Part shown: positions 1 through 7,865 of the stretch, one piece after another
How positions within the stretch are numbered: the first letter of the stretch is position 1
Layout of the letters: the number at the start of each line of letters is the position of its first letter
Origin: Acetobacter sp. UBA5411
Lineage (GTDB): Bacteria; Pseudomonadota; Alphaproteobacteria; Acetobacterales; Acetobacteraceae
Assembly (NCBI RefSeq): GCF_002409645.1
Contig: NZ_DHNR01000015.1
Coordinates: 1 to 31,431, forward strand
DNA: 31,431 nucleotides
Direction: 5' to 3'
The notes under the pieces: generated by a model
What the model saw: the letters and a program-made list of their open reading frames with translations, nothing else
The model's database searches: none
What the model was told of the DNA's origin: nothing
Position numbers and translations under genes: made by a program

Positions 1-57
1 TGTGCAAAGTTCCCGATCTATAAGCGGTAATACGATTTCCGCCTGTAGGGTTTACGG

Positions 58-89
58 AAAAAGAGAGGCCTTTGTGCCTCTCTTTTTTT
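58..89 (+). terminator. Rho-independent terminator of a gene left of the window
   Basis: A 12-bp stem with a six-base loop (arms 58-69 and 76-87), GC-rich at its inner end, runs into a T-rich 3' side. The A-run on the 5' side would also give a U-tract on the minus strand, so it could end the minus-strand gene at 152-577 as well. The gene it serves on the plus strand lies outside the window. Confidence 0.8.
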
Positions 90-151
90 ATGGCGGTGGT
101 GAAAGGCGGAGTGTTTTAAGGTGTTTCTACAGTTTTGATGAAATTGGAGTG

Positions 152-577
152 TCAGTCGTCAGAAAGCCCGAACAGTTCGGGATAGGGCATGGCGTTTCTG
201 CTGAGTTTCTTCTTTTTCCACTCGTCCAGCGCCCTGTTATATTCGACATGACGCAGGGCAAACTGTAACGCTTCCACATGCTGTTCGTTATTGGCATCCA
301 TCATGTTGCGTCGCCAACCTGCCGCAATCAGCCAACATTCTCCCGCCAGTTGCCATGATCCGACCCGATGATACTCCTGAGCCTGTCGTTCAAGGCCGTG
401 ATATTTGTTGTTCGGGTTGACGAGCGCCTCAGCCGTAAGGATGAAATCTTCGTCTTTCCATGGAAACGTCGATTTCATGTAAGGAAACTGCCGGGTCATA
501 CCGCCGGGATTACCGAAGTGTTCCTTGATCAGCATCGGAACCAGTCTGTCGTAAGACCTACGCCATTCGCACTGCAC
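152..577 (-). CDS. Small ANR/PerC-like putative regulator
   Basis: A 141-residue soluble protein with no signal peptide or membrane segment. Its second half (about residues 63-115) has the spacing of the ANR/PerC group of small regulators: an AQEYHRVGSW stretch, then an alanine/tryptophan helix (AGECWLIAA), then an Asn-rich turn and an amphipathic helix. In that family such proteins modulate AraC-type activators, but here only the pattern resemblance is seen. The first 25 residues (WRRSYDRLVPMLIKEHFG) are unlike ANR members I know and recur in a decayed copy at 18102-18162. The start is GTG, because an in-frame TAG lies nine codons upstream and no ATG intervenes; an AAGGAAG lies about six bases before it. 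The next gene upstream (YiaA/B-like) is about 100 bases away on the same strand. The family call is tentative, but the reading frame is well supported. Confidence 0.5.
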   Translation of the reverse strand: MQCEWRRSYDRLVPMLIKEHFGNPGGMTRQFPYMKSTFPWKDEDFILTAEALVNPNNKYHGLERQAQEYHRVGSWQLAGECWLIAAGWRRNMMDANNEQHVEALQFALRHVEYNRALDEWKKKKLSRNAMPYPELFGLSDD

Positions 578-678
578 AGACTGCTTCCTTGAAAACTATG
601 TTGAAGAAGAGTGCCCGTATAACGAAGTGGTGTGCCTGAGTCGATTTTCTGATGCCGTCAGGATGTCATCCATTGCCA

Positions 679-915
679 CTATGAATTTTTGGCTGCTTCA
701 GATTCTGCCTGATCGCGCAGGGTGCGTGACAGGGAAATGGAAGACTGCACCAGAAACAGTCCCGAAAGCCCCAGATAGGCCCGGAGCCAGCTTTCCATCG
801 GCATATAGATGACGGCAACTGCCATGGAGAGCAGGGCGACCACAAAGCTGATCCAGGTGAACATGACCCAGCTTGAGGAAACGGTGATGCTGTTGGTGGG
901 GTGAGATGTGCTCAT
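679..915 (-). CDS. YiaA/YiaB-type two-helix inner-membrane protein
   Basis: A 78-residue protein with two hydrophobic segments (about residues 16-38 and 46-66 from this start) separated by a short turn (YMPMESWLRAYLG), followed by a charged tail. This is the layout of the YiaA/YiaB family, inner-membrane proteins of unknown function. The frame is open to an ATG at 951, but that codon lies inside the operator and promoter elements, downstream of which transcription is predicted to begin. The ATG at 915 has a GGAA about ten bases upstream and is preferred. The gene is transcribed away from the TetR-family gene at 1060, and three copies of the likely TetR operator lie in between, so the regulator probably represses it. 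It may respond to the same stress as the efflux pump; that link is inference. Confidence 0.75.
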   Translation of the reverse strand: MSTSHPTNSITVSSSWVMFTWISFVVALLSMAVAVIYMPMESWLRAYLGLSGLFLVQSSISLSRTLRDQAESEAAKNS

Positions 916-932
916 GGATGGGTTCCGTGTCG

Positions 933-961
933 TTGTGTTATTACTGAACATCGTTCATAAT
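933..961 (+). promoter_or_regulatory. Candidate sigma-70 promoter for the TetR gene
   Basis: TTGTGT (933-938) and CATAAT (956-961) are separated by exactly 17 bases; CATAAT matches the -10 consensus at five of six positions. One copy of the putative operator (945-957) fills the spacer and a second (961-973) begins at the last base of the -10 element, which fits autorepression. No transcript data are available. Confidence 0.5.
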
Positions 962-1006
962 GAACGATGTTCAGTAATGCAATCAGAAAATGAACGCCGT
1001 TCATTT
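941..1006. promoter_or_regulatory. Triple TGAAC-N3-GTTCA operator array
   Basis: The pattern TGAAC-N3-GTTCA occurs three times: 945-957, 961-973 and 991-1003. Each copy is itself a near-perfect palindrome. The first two also form one large perfect inverted repeat with 18-base arms (941-958 and 960-977) around a single A at 959. The third has perfect 9-base arms (988-996 and 998-1006). Start-to-start spacing is 16 and 30 bases, roughly one and a half and three helical turns. Position between divergent genes, next to a TetR-family gene, makes this the likely binding site of that repressor. Confidence 0.85.
954..982 (-). promoter_or_regulatory. Candidate promoter for the YiaA/B-like gene
   Basis: On the minus strand TTGCAT (982-977) and TATGAA (959-954) are 17 bases apart. 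The predicted transcript start is near 947, which is why the ATG at 951 is unlikely to be the start codon of the small membrane protein. This promoter overlaps the oppositely directed one and the same two operator copies. Confidence 0.4.
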
Positions 1007-1059
1007 CTTTTGTGTCTCATGTCATAAGGGATAAGGACGGCCGAATAGGGGAGAGAAAC

Positions 1060-1647
1060 ATGGCGCGAAAAGGCAAGGATCCGGAAGCGCTCAGAAGCGC
1101 CATCACGGATGCGGCGGAACAGATCATTATTGAAGATGGGTTCCGGGCCTGCTCTGCGCGCGCTGTGACCGGAAAGGCCGGCTGCGCGCTGGGGTCTCTC
1201 GGTTATCTTTTCGGCGGATTGGATAATGTGATTCTGGAAGTGAACGCCCGCACGCTTCTGGAAATGGGAAGCTTCATGTTTGCCGAAGCGGAAAACATGT
1301 CAGGCTCTCCATCACAGAAGCTGGAAACGCTGGCTCTGGGATATTTCCGCTATGCCCGTGATCATCTGAACCGCTGGGAGGCGTTGTTCGCCTTGCGCTG
1401 GAGCGCTCAGGAAGAACTGCCGTCTGATTATCTTGCTCTGCGCGACAGTCTGCTGGACCGTATCGCCACGCTTTTCGCTGGCGATATGCCCGTCACAGTG
1501 GAGGAACGATCTGTCCTCGCCCGTACGATGTATGAAGCCGTGCATGGTATTGTCGTTCTTGGGCTTGATCGCAGGCTCGGCGGCAGTCACGAGGATGTCG
1601 AGCAGCGCATCCGGCTACTGGTCAAAAAAATGAGCAGCACGAGCTAA
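1060..1647 (+). CDS. TetR-family transcriptional repressor
   Basis: A 195-residue protein with the usual TetR length and layout. The N-terminal helix-turn-helix (about residues 10-55) includes AITDAAEQIIIEDGF, then ARAVTGKAGCALGSLGYLFGG, where the recognition helix and the following Tyr-Leu-Phe turn are visible. The C-terminal ligand and dimer domain carries a TMYEAVHGIVVLGL stretch like the WHG-type TetR C-domain. The start is ATG 1060, preceded by AGGGGAGAG at a good distance. A GTG at 1012 would add 16 residues but has no ribosome site. The gene is divergent from the YiaA/B-like gene across three operator copies and lies 227 bases before the RND pump genes on its own strand, so it probably represses itself, the membrane gene and perhaps the pump. 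Its inducer is unknown. Confidence 0.9.
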   Translation: MARKGKDPEALRSAITDAAEQIIIEDGFRACSARAVTGKAGCALGSLGYLFGGLDNVILEVNARTLLEMGSFMFAEAENMSGSPSQKLETLALGYFRYARDHLNRWEALFALRWSAQEELPSDYLALRDSLLDRIATLFAGDMPVTVEERSVLARTMYEAVHGIVVLGLDRRLGGSHEDVEQRIRLLVKKMSSTS

Positions 1648-1677
1648 AACAATAAAAACATGATGCTTGTAAGGCGG

Positions 1678-1699
1678 ACCCTGCCACCAGAAGCAGGGT
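1678..1699 (+). other. Hairpin between regulator and pump genes
   Basis: ACCCTGC (1678-1684) pairs with GCAGGGT (1693-1699) across an 8-base loop. There is no run of T after it, so it is at best a weak terminator or a processing hairpin. The rest of 1648-1874 holds no gene, and no further TGAAC-N3-GTTCA copy was seen there, so whether the pump has its own promoter cannot be told. Confidence 0.35.
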
Positions 1700-1874
1700 T
1701 TAAGGTCGCGTCGCCTCATATTTAAAAAAGAATTTTATATCAGCCATTCCGAAAAGATGGATATGTCAAAAGATGTCTGGACGCCACTCGCTCCTGTGGC
1801 CGGACAGCCAGTCATCTGCGCTGCCGCTTCCGGTGCGGTGACAGGCTTCTGCTCTCTTAACGCAAGGCAGTTCG

Positions 1875-4800
1875 ATGAATGCAATCGTCGTCACCGCTCT
1901 GCGGCGGCCTTACACCTTTATTGTTCTTTCAATTCTGATTGTCATGTTTGGTTTTCTTTCAATAAAGAAGACACCAACTGACGTTTTTCCAAATATCAGA
2001 ATCCCGGCCATCGCAGTCGTCTGGTCCTATTCCGGCATGCTGCCCGAAGAGTTTTCAGGGCGCATCATGTACAATTTCGAACAGGGTGTGACCTCCACGG
2101 TGGAGGGGATCGAGCATATGGAAGCCGATTCCTATTACGGTCGTGGAATCGTGAAAATCTATTTCCAGCCGGGAACGGATATCGGTGCGGCGGAAGCCGA
2201 TGTCACCGCGATTTCACAGACCGTCATCCAGCAGCTACCGCAACATATTGCGGCCCCGATGATCATGCGTCTGGAAGCTTCCTCGGTGCCTGTCGTGACG
2301 CTGAAACTCACATCTGACGTGATGACACCGTCAGATTTGTGGAAACTGGCTTTTATCCGCATTCGTTCCCTGCTGGTGACAGTGCCGGGAGCCGTCGTGC
2401 CGCAGCCTTATGGCGGTATGGACAGTTTTGTCATGATTTCCCTGAGTCAGCAGCAGCTTCAGGCGCATCACCTGTCGGCGATGGACGTGCAGAATGCGCT
2501 GGACCATCAGAACGTCGTCAGACCGGCGGGCGATCAGAAGATCGGTCCGACAGACTGGATGGTGCAGACAAACGCAACGCCGAGAAGTCTTGATGATATC
2601 GCGGATATTCCGATCAAGCGTGTTGGCAACGCAGTCGTCTATATCCGTGACGTCGGACAGGTCTATCGAGGCGGCCATCCCCAGAGCAACAGTGTTCTGG
2701 TCAAGGGTAAGCAGGCCGTCATCATGGTGGTCATGAAAAGCGGTGAAGCCTCCACGCTGGATGTCGTTGATGACGTAAAAAAGATGATGCCGCGCCTTCA
2801 GGCGGTGCTGCCATCAAGCGTCAAAATCAGTATTCTCAGTGATGCATCCGGCTTCGTGAAGGATTCCATTCACGACGTGATGCGGGAAATGGTGACGGCC
2901 GCCGCGCTGACGGGACTGGTTGTTCTGCTGTTCCTTGGGTCATGGCGGTCAACCGTGATTATTGCCACGTCGATTCCGCTGGCCATTCTCTGCTCGATCA
3001 TCGGCCTTGGATGGGTCGGACAGACGATCAACGTCATGACATTGGGCGGTCTGGCTCTGGCTGTAGGTATTCTTGTTGATGACGCAACGGTCATGATCGA
3101 AAATATCGACACGCATCTTGAAATGGGGAAGGAACTGGAAGAGGCGATCATTGACGCCGCTAACCAGATCGTCATTCCGACATTTGTTTCCACCACCTGC
3201 ATTTGTATCGTTTGGCTGCCTCTTTTCGAGCTGGATGGTGTGGCCGGCTGGCTGTTCATGCCGATGGCAGAAGCCATCATCTTCGCCATGGTCGCTTCTT
3301 TCATTCTTTCGCGGACACTGGTTCCGACGATGGCGAAATATCTTTTCGCAGGGCATGTGCATCCGGGTGCGCATGGTGAGGAGCATGAGGCGCTCCCGCA
3401 TGGAAACAATGCCTTCACACGATTCCAGAAAGGGTTCGAGCAGAAATTCACCAAATTCCGTGAATCCTATGGCATCTTTCTGGGAAAGCTCATTCAGAAC
3501 AGAACGGTTTTCGTGGGTATTTTCCTTGGAATCTCCGTTCTGTCCTGTGGTCTTTACACTGTGGCTGGGCGCGACTTCTTCCCGGAAATCAAATCCGGTC
3601 AGTTGCAGATGCACATGCGCACACCCTTGGGTACGCGTATCGAGGTGGCTGGCCGTATTGCGACACTTGTCAGTGACAGGATCGGAGAACTTCTCCCCAA
3701 CAAAGTGGAAGATGTTGTCAGCAACTGTGGATTACCAGAAGGCGCGCATAATCAGGCGTTCATTCCAACTCCGACACTGGGTGCTCAGGATTGCGATCTG
3801 ACGATTTCGTTGACGGATGAGGCGTCTCCCGTCTGGGATTATCGCGCCATCCTGCGCCGTGGTCTGTCGGCGAGTTTTCCCGGAACGGTCTTCACCTTCC
3901 AGCCTGCGGATCTGACAGCAAAAATCCTGAATTTCGGTTCACCTTCACCAATCGACGTCAAGATTGGCGGACCGGATCTTCGCGCAAGCTATAACTATGC
4001 TGTCGTTCTGGCGAACCGGATCAGAAAGATCTCTGGTGCAGCCGATGTTTCTCTTCAGCAGACCATGCGCACACCAACCCTCTTTGTGGAAGGCGATCGC
4101 ACATTTGAACAGGCTACCGGGATTGACGAAGGAAATCTTGCCGACAACGAACTGATGACTTTGTCGGGAAGCTCCCAGGTTGATCCGCAGTACTGGTTCG
4201 ACCCAAAAATGGGTGTAACTTTCACGCTGAATACGTATGTCTCTCAGGATCAGCTGACGCATTATAATGACCTGCTGACCATTCCCATCGACAAGGGCGA
4301 TGGCGATCCATCCGGAAAATCTATGCAGCTTCTGGGGGCGATGAGCCGGATCAAGGCAATCGGTACGCCGGGAGAGGTCTCCCATTATAACTCGATGCCA
4401 GCTTTCGATATTTATGTGTCGGCAGAAGGCACAGATCTCGGCTCCGTGCTCGATGCTGTCAAACGTGAAGTGGAGCTGACCAAAAAAGACGTGCCACAGG
4501 GATCCGTGGTGGATGTCGAAGGGCAGGCGACGACCATGAGCTCGGCATACAAGGAGCTGGTGGGAGGGCTGATCGTGTCCGTCGTTTTGATCTACCTTCT
4601 CATTGTCGTCAATTTTCAGTCCTGGCTTGATCCATTCATCATTATCTCGGCTCTGCCGGGGGCGTTGGCCGGTATTGCCTGGAGCCTGTTCCTGACGCGC
4701 ACGCACCTCTCCGTGCCGGCACTGACCGGAGCCATCATGTGCATGGGAACGGCGACAGCCAACTCCATCCTTGTCGTTGATTACGCAAGAGAAAGGCTGG

Positions 4801-5048
4801 CGATCCATGGGGAGCCGCTGAAGGCGGCACTGGAAGCCGGTTATGGGCGGATACGTCCGGTCATCATGACGGCCAGCGCCATGATTGTCGGCATGGTGCC
4901 CATGTCCATCAGCAACTCCCAAAATGCTCCGCTGGGCAAGGCGGTTATTGGTGGGCTGATTGTCGCGACGATTTCGACACTTCTCTTTGTTCCCTGTGTC
5001 TATGCAATTTTCTACAGCCGAAAATCTTCTCGTAAGGAGGCCGTGTGA
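1875..5048 (+). CDS. RND multidrug efflux permease (AcrB/HAE1-like)
   Basis: A 1057-residue inner-membrane proton/drug antiporter, full length for the AcrB superfamily. TM1 is at about residues 12-30, followed by a large periplasmic loop, a cluster of helices from about 335, a second large loop, and a last helical block from about 895. The TM4 aspartate pair of the proton relay is present (D402 and D403 in GILVDDATVMIENI). The TM10 lysine of AcrB (K940) is replaced: the aligned motif reads GTATANSILVVDYAR, with alanine at residue 962. I recall the same ATANSIL form in a subfamily of environmental RND permeases, so this is probably a subfamily trait rather than damage. The start ATG has AAGG about nine bases upstream. 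The gene leads a permease-adaptor-channel operon, the reverse of the common adaptor-first order. Substrates cannot be predicted. Confidence 0.93.
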   Translation: MNAIVVTALRRPYTFIVLSILIVMFGFLSIKKTPTDVFPNIRIPAIAVVWSYSGMLPEEFSGRIMYNFEQGVTSTVEGIEHMEADSYYGRGIVKIYFQPGTDIGAAEADVTAISQTVIQQLPQHIAAPMIMRLEASSVPVVTLKLTSDVMTPSDLWKLAFIRIRSLLVTVPGAVVPQPYGGMDSFVMISLSQQQLQAHHLSAMDVQNALDHQNVVRPAGDQKIGPTDWMVQTNATPRSLDDIADIPIKRVGNAVVYIRDVGQVYRGGHPQSNSVLVKGKQAVIMVVMKSGEASTLDVVDDVKKMMPRLQAVLPSSVKISILSDASGFVKDSIHDVMREMVTAAALTGLVVLLFLGSWRSTVIIATSIPLAILCSIIGLGWVGQTINVMTLGGLALAVGILVDDATVMIENIDTHLEMGKELEEAIIDAANQIVIPTFVSTTCICIVWLPLFELDGVAGWLFMPMAEAIIFAMVASFILSRTLVPTMAKYLFAGHVHPGAHGEEHEALPHGNNAFTRFQKGFEQKFTKFRESYGIFLGKLIQNRTVFVGIFLGISVLSCGLYTVAGRDFFPEIKSGQLQMHMRTPLGTRIEVAGRIATLVSDRIGELLPNKVEDVVSNCGLPEGAHNQAFIPTPTLGAQDCDLTISLTDEASPVWDYRAILRRGLSASFPGTVFTFQPADLTAKILNFGSPSPIDVKIGGPDLRASYNYAVVLANRIRKISGAADVSLQQTMRTPTLFVEGDRTFEQATGIDEGNLADNELMTLSGSSQVDPQYWFDPKMGVTFTLNTYVSQDQLTHYNDLLTIPIDKGDGDPSGKSMQLLGAMSRIKAIGTPGEVSHYNSMPAFDIYVSAEGTDLGSVLDAVKREVELTKKDVPQGSVVDVEGQATTMSSAYKELVGGLIVSVVLIYLLIVVNFQSWLDPFIIISALPGALAGIAWSLFLTRTHLSVPALTGAIMCMGTATANSILVVDYARERLAIHGEPLKAALEAGYGRIRPVIMTASAMIVGMVPMSISNSQNAPLGKAVIGGLIVATISTLLFVPCVYAIFYSRKSSRKEAV
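5034..5040 (+). promoter_or_regulatory. Strong Shine-Dalgarno site of the adaptor gene
   Basis: AAGGAGG lies inside the last codons of the permease gene, seven bases before the ATG at 5048 and only four before a GTG at 5045. Its placement selects ATG 5048, giving a one-base overlap with the permease stop (TGATG). Confidence 0.8.
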
Positions 5049-6232
5049 TGGCGCGCTCGATCCGTAAATATTCCGGATTGCTTCTGGTTGCTGGCGTTCT
5101 TGTTGTGGCTTCAGGGTACGTTATTGTTGAACGGATGCATGCCGATCATGAGGTGGCGCGGGTGACTGAACACAGCGCCATTCCGGATGTGGAGGTTGTC
5201 ACGCCGGAACCCGGCGCAAAGACTGTAGCCTTGACGCTGCCTGGGACAGTGGACGCCTGGTATCAGGCACCGATCTATCCACAGGCATCTGGTTACGTAA
5301 AGATGTGGTATAAGGATTTTGGGTCTGATGTGAAGGCCGGAGACGTTCTGGCCGACATCAATGCCCCCGGTCTCGATGCCCAGTTTGCACAGGCGAAGGC
5401 GGATCTGGATGCTCAGTCAGCAAAGTATAATCTGACTGTCGTCAGTGCCAACCGTTGGCATGCAATGGCACAGTCTCAGGCTGTCTCCGGACAGTCTGTT
5501 TCTGTAGCCGATGCCAACCGGAAATCCGGTTATGCTGAAATGCAGGCATCGCAACATAATCTGGATCGTTTTGCAGCTCTTGAAAAATTCAAGACTGTAG
5601 TAGCTCCTTTTGATGGCGTGGTGACATCCCGTGACATCAATGTGGGAGATTATGTCAGCGCTGGCGGTGGCGAGCATTCCGCCAATGGTGATGCGAACCA
5701 GATGTTCGTTGTTTCCGATATGCACAAGATGCGACTGTTTCTGTCTGTGCCGGAAGTTTTCTCCTACATGCTCAAGCCGGGCCTCACTGCTACGGTATCC
5801 GTTCCCCAGTTTCCGAACCGGACATTCAAAGCGCAATTTCTGACCATTGCCAAAGGTTACGACCCGAACACACGTACGGCTGTCACGGAATTTACGATTG
5901 ATAATCCGGACCATCTGCTCTGGCCGGGCACTTTTGCTTCCGTGCATCTGACATCACCCGCAGAAGGCGGCATCTGGCAGATTCCGACTTCTACACTGGT
6001 GTTTCAGGAGGCTGGAATGCAAGTGGCCGTTGTGTCCAATGACAACCACGCGCATTTCCGGTCCATCACGGTTGGCAGAATGGCGGACACACGTACGGAC
6101 GTGATTTCCGGACTTCAGCCGGGTGATCGGATTATTCGTAATCCTCCTGCCGATCTTCTGGACAATCAGGAAGTCCGCGTTGTGGTTCCGGCCAAAGGCT
6201 ACGAGCGCGAAGATGAGGAGATCGAAGGATGA
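5048..6232 (+). CDS. RND periplasmic adaptor subunit (HlyD/MFP family)
   Basis: A 394-residue membrane-fusion protein that links the RND permease to the outer-membrane channel. It has a single N-terminal anchor (about residues 9-27) with no lipobox cysteine. The first half of the lipoyl-like domain follows (about 60-105, GYVKMWYKDFGSDVKAGDVL). Then comes a short alpha-hairpin (about 110-175), the second lipoyl half (VVAPFDGVVTSRDINVGDYV), a beta-barrel and a membrane-proximal domain. The order and length are normal for RND adaptors. The hairpin is short compared with AcrA-type proteins, as in adaptors of this permease subfamily. The gene overlaps the permease by one base and the next gene by four, so the three are surely co-translated. 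Confidence 0.92.
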   Translation: MARSIRKYSGLLLVAGVLVVASGYVIVERMHADHEVARVTEHSAIPDVEVVTPEPGAKTVALTLPGTVDAWYQAPIYPQASGYVKMWYKDFGSDVKAGDVLADINAPGLDAQFAQAKADLDAQSAKYNLTVVSANRWHAMAQSQAVSGQSVSVADANRKSGYAEMQASQHNLDRFAALEKFKTVVAPFDGVVTSRDINVGDYVSAGGGEHSANGDANQMFVVSDMHKMRLFLSVPEVFSYMLKPGLTATVSVPQFPNRTFKAQFLTIAKGYDPNTRTAVTEFTIDNPDHLLWPGTFASVHLTSPAEGGIWQIPTSTLVFQEAGMQVAVVSNDNHAHFRSITVGRMADTRTDVISGLQPGDRIIRNPPADLLDNQEVRVVVPAKGYEREDEEIEG

Positions 6233-7821
6233 ACCAGCTTTCGATCAGAACTCCTTCTGTGCTGAAACGGATCATGACGGGAGTATGTGCTCTGGGATCG
6301 GTTGCGGCTTTGTCCGGATGCGATCTCGCCCCTCGTTACGAGGCCCCGCATTTTATCGTGCCAGATAGCTGGACCGGTCAGACGCCTTTTGCCAAAGCGA
6401 CGCCAGCCGAACTTCAGATTCCGGTCAACTGGTGGACGCTTCTCGGTGATCCGGTACTGGATGATCTGGAGCAACGTGCTGTTGAGCAGAATGCGGATCT
6501 TCAGGCGGCAGCCGAACGGTTTGTGCAGGCGCGTTCGCTGGTCATGAAGGCGCGAGCAGACCTGTTGCCGCATTTCGGACTGGCATTTGGCGCCTCCGAC
6601 AACAAGCAGTCAGCCGACGCGCTGTTCCGCTATAAAGGGGCTACAACCGCGACCGACGAATTCTATGGCGGTCTTGCTTCTTGGGAGCCTGACTTCTGGT
6701 CGGAAATCCGCAATCAGGTGCGGATGCAAAAATTTGCAGCGCAGGAAAAGGCGGCTGACTTTGCCGGTGTCCGTTTGAGTCTGGCTGCTGATCTTGCATC
6801 GGATTATATCGCTCTCAGAGGATATGATGCGCAGGATGCGATCTATCGTCAGTCCATTGCCTATTATGGCAAGGCAGTGGACATGACGCGCACGCAGTTG
6901 GACAATCAGGCTGCACCCCGTCTCGATCTTGCGCGTGCACAGAACAGACTGTACGTGGCGCAGGCCGCCGAACTGGATGTGCGGGCACAGCGTGAGGTGA
7001 CGGAACATGCGATCGCGGTTCTCGCCAACACAGCTCCGGAAAGTTTTCATATTGAGCCACGTGATAATTTCTTGTTTCGGACTGTGGATGTGTCTCTGGG
7101 TGTTCCCTCGGAACTACTGCAAAGACGTCCGGATATCGCTGCTGCCGAACGTGTGATGGCGCAGGCCAATCGCTCGATTGGTGTCGCACGGGCGGCCTTC
7201 TATCCGCACATTTCCCTGCGTGCGAATGGTGGTTTCAACGCCAACGGTTTTGATCTCGCAAAACTGGCCAACAGTATGTGGAGTTATGGGGCCTCGGCTT
7301 CGATGCCAATCTTTGAAGGCGGTCTGCGGCGTGCTGCACTTCAATATTCATGGTCGGTCTATCGCGAGACGCGGGATTCCTATCGTTCCACCATTCTCTC
7401 AGCATTCCGGGAAGTGGAAGATGAACAGTCCCGTGTTCGCCTGCTACGTCAGGAGGATATGCGTCTCAAGGGTGCTGTTGGTACGGCCATGGACATGCAG
7501 AACATGACAATAACGCTCTATAAAGGTGGGCTCTCGAACTATCTTGAGGCGATTGTGGCACAGGAAGCGGCTCTTGATGCGCGTATTGCGGAAGTCGAAG
7601 TTGCTGTTCGGGCCGAGCAGGCGGTTGTCGGTCTGATCCGCTCAACAGGAGGTGGCTGGAATGACAGGCTGCTGCCAACTCCTGACGAGACAATGACGTT
7701 TGATGTTTTGCAGTATGGTAACCTGCACTATCCCAAACCGGCAGGCGGCATTACGGCGCAGCCACCCGAGCAGTTCGAGAATCTCGTAACCGGTCGGTCT
7801 GCGCAGGAAAGAATGCAGTAA
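6229..7821 (+). CDS. NodT-type outer-membrane efflux lipoprotein
   Basis: A 530-residue outer-membrane factor of the TolC/NodT family, the exit duct of the RND pump. A signal peptide ends in a lipobox (AALSGC), with lipidation predicted at C31. Two repeated outer-membrane-efflux domains follow: one about residues 75-270 (LEQRAVEQNADLQAAAERFVQA) and one about 295-480, opened by the conserved ELLQRRPDIAAAERVMAQAN. The tail after about residue 480 is proline-rich and probably disordered. The residue after the lipidated cysteine is Asp (D32), which in enterobacteria would hold a lipoprotein in the inner membrane. The start ATG overlaps the adaptor stop (ATGA), with GAAGG immediately upstream. A strong hairpin follows the stop. 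Confidence 0.92.
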   Translation: MNQLSIRTPSVLKRIMTGVCALGSVAALSGCDLAPRYEAPHFIVPDSWTGQTPFAKATPAELQIPVNWWTLLGDPVLDDLEQRAVEQNADLQAAAERFVQARSLVMKARADLLPHFGLAFGASDNKQSADALFRYKGATTATDEFYGGLASWEPDFWSEIRNQVRMQKFAAQEKAADFAGVRLSLAADLASDYIALRGYDAQDAIYRQSIAYYGKAVDMTRTQLDNQAAPRLDLARAQNRLYVAQAAELDVRAQREVTEHAIAVLANTAPESFHIEPRDNFLFRTVDVSLGVPSELLQRRPDIAAAERVMAQANRSIGVARAAFYPHISLRANGGFNANGFDLAKLANSMWSYGASASMPIFEGGLRRAALQYSWSVYRETRDSYRSTILSAFREVEDEQSRVRLLRQEDMRLKGAVGTAMDMQNMTITLYKGGLSNYLEAIVAQEAALDARIAEVEVAVRAEQAVVGLIRSTGGGWNDRLLPTPDETMTFDVLQYGNLHYPKPAGGITAQPPEQFENLVTGRSAQERMQ

Positions 7822-7828
7822 TCGAAAA

Positions 7829-7865
7829 GACAATGGCCTGAAGGAAGTTCTTTCAGGCCATTGTC
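7829..7865. terminator. Bidirectional terminator hairpin between convergent genes
   Basis: A 14-bp perfect stem (7829-7842 with 7852-7865) and 9-base loop separate the efflux operon from the convergent minus-strand gene, whose stop codon (7864-7866) lies within the hairpin. There is a four-base U-tract on the minus-strand side only. Confidence 0.75.

Noticed and set aside
1757..1981. 74-codon plus-strand frame overlapping the permease start
   Set aside because: It runs over the first 107 bases of the permease gene in another phase and has no ribosome site or protein-like pattern in its unique part.
3945..4922. 325-codon open frame on the minus strand
   Set aside because: Antisense to the RND permease; no domain seen.
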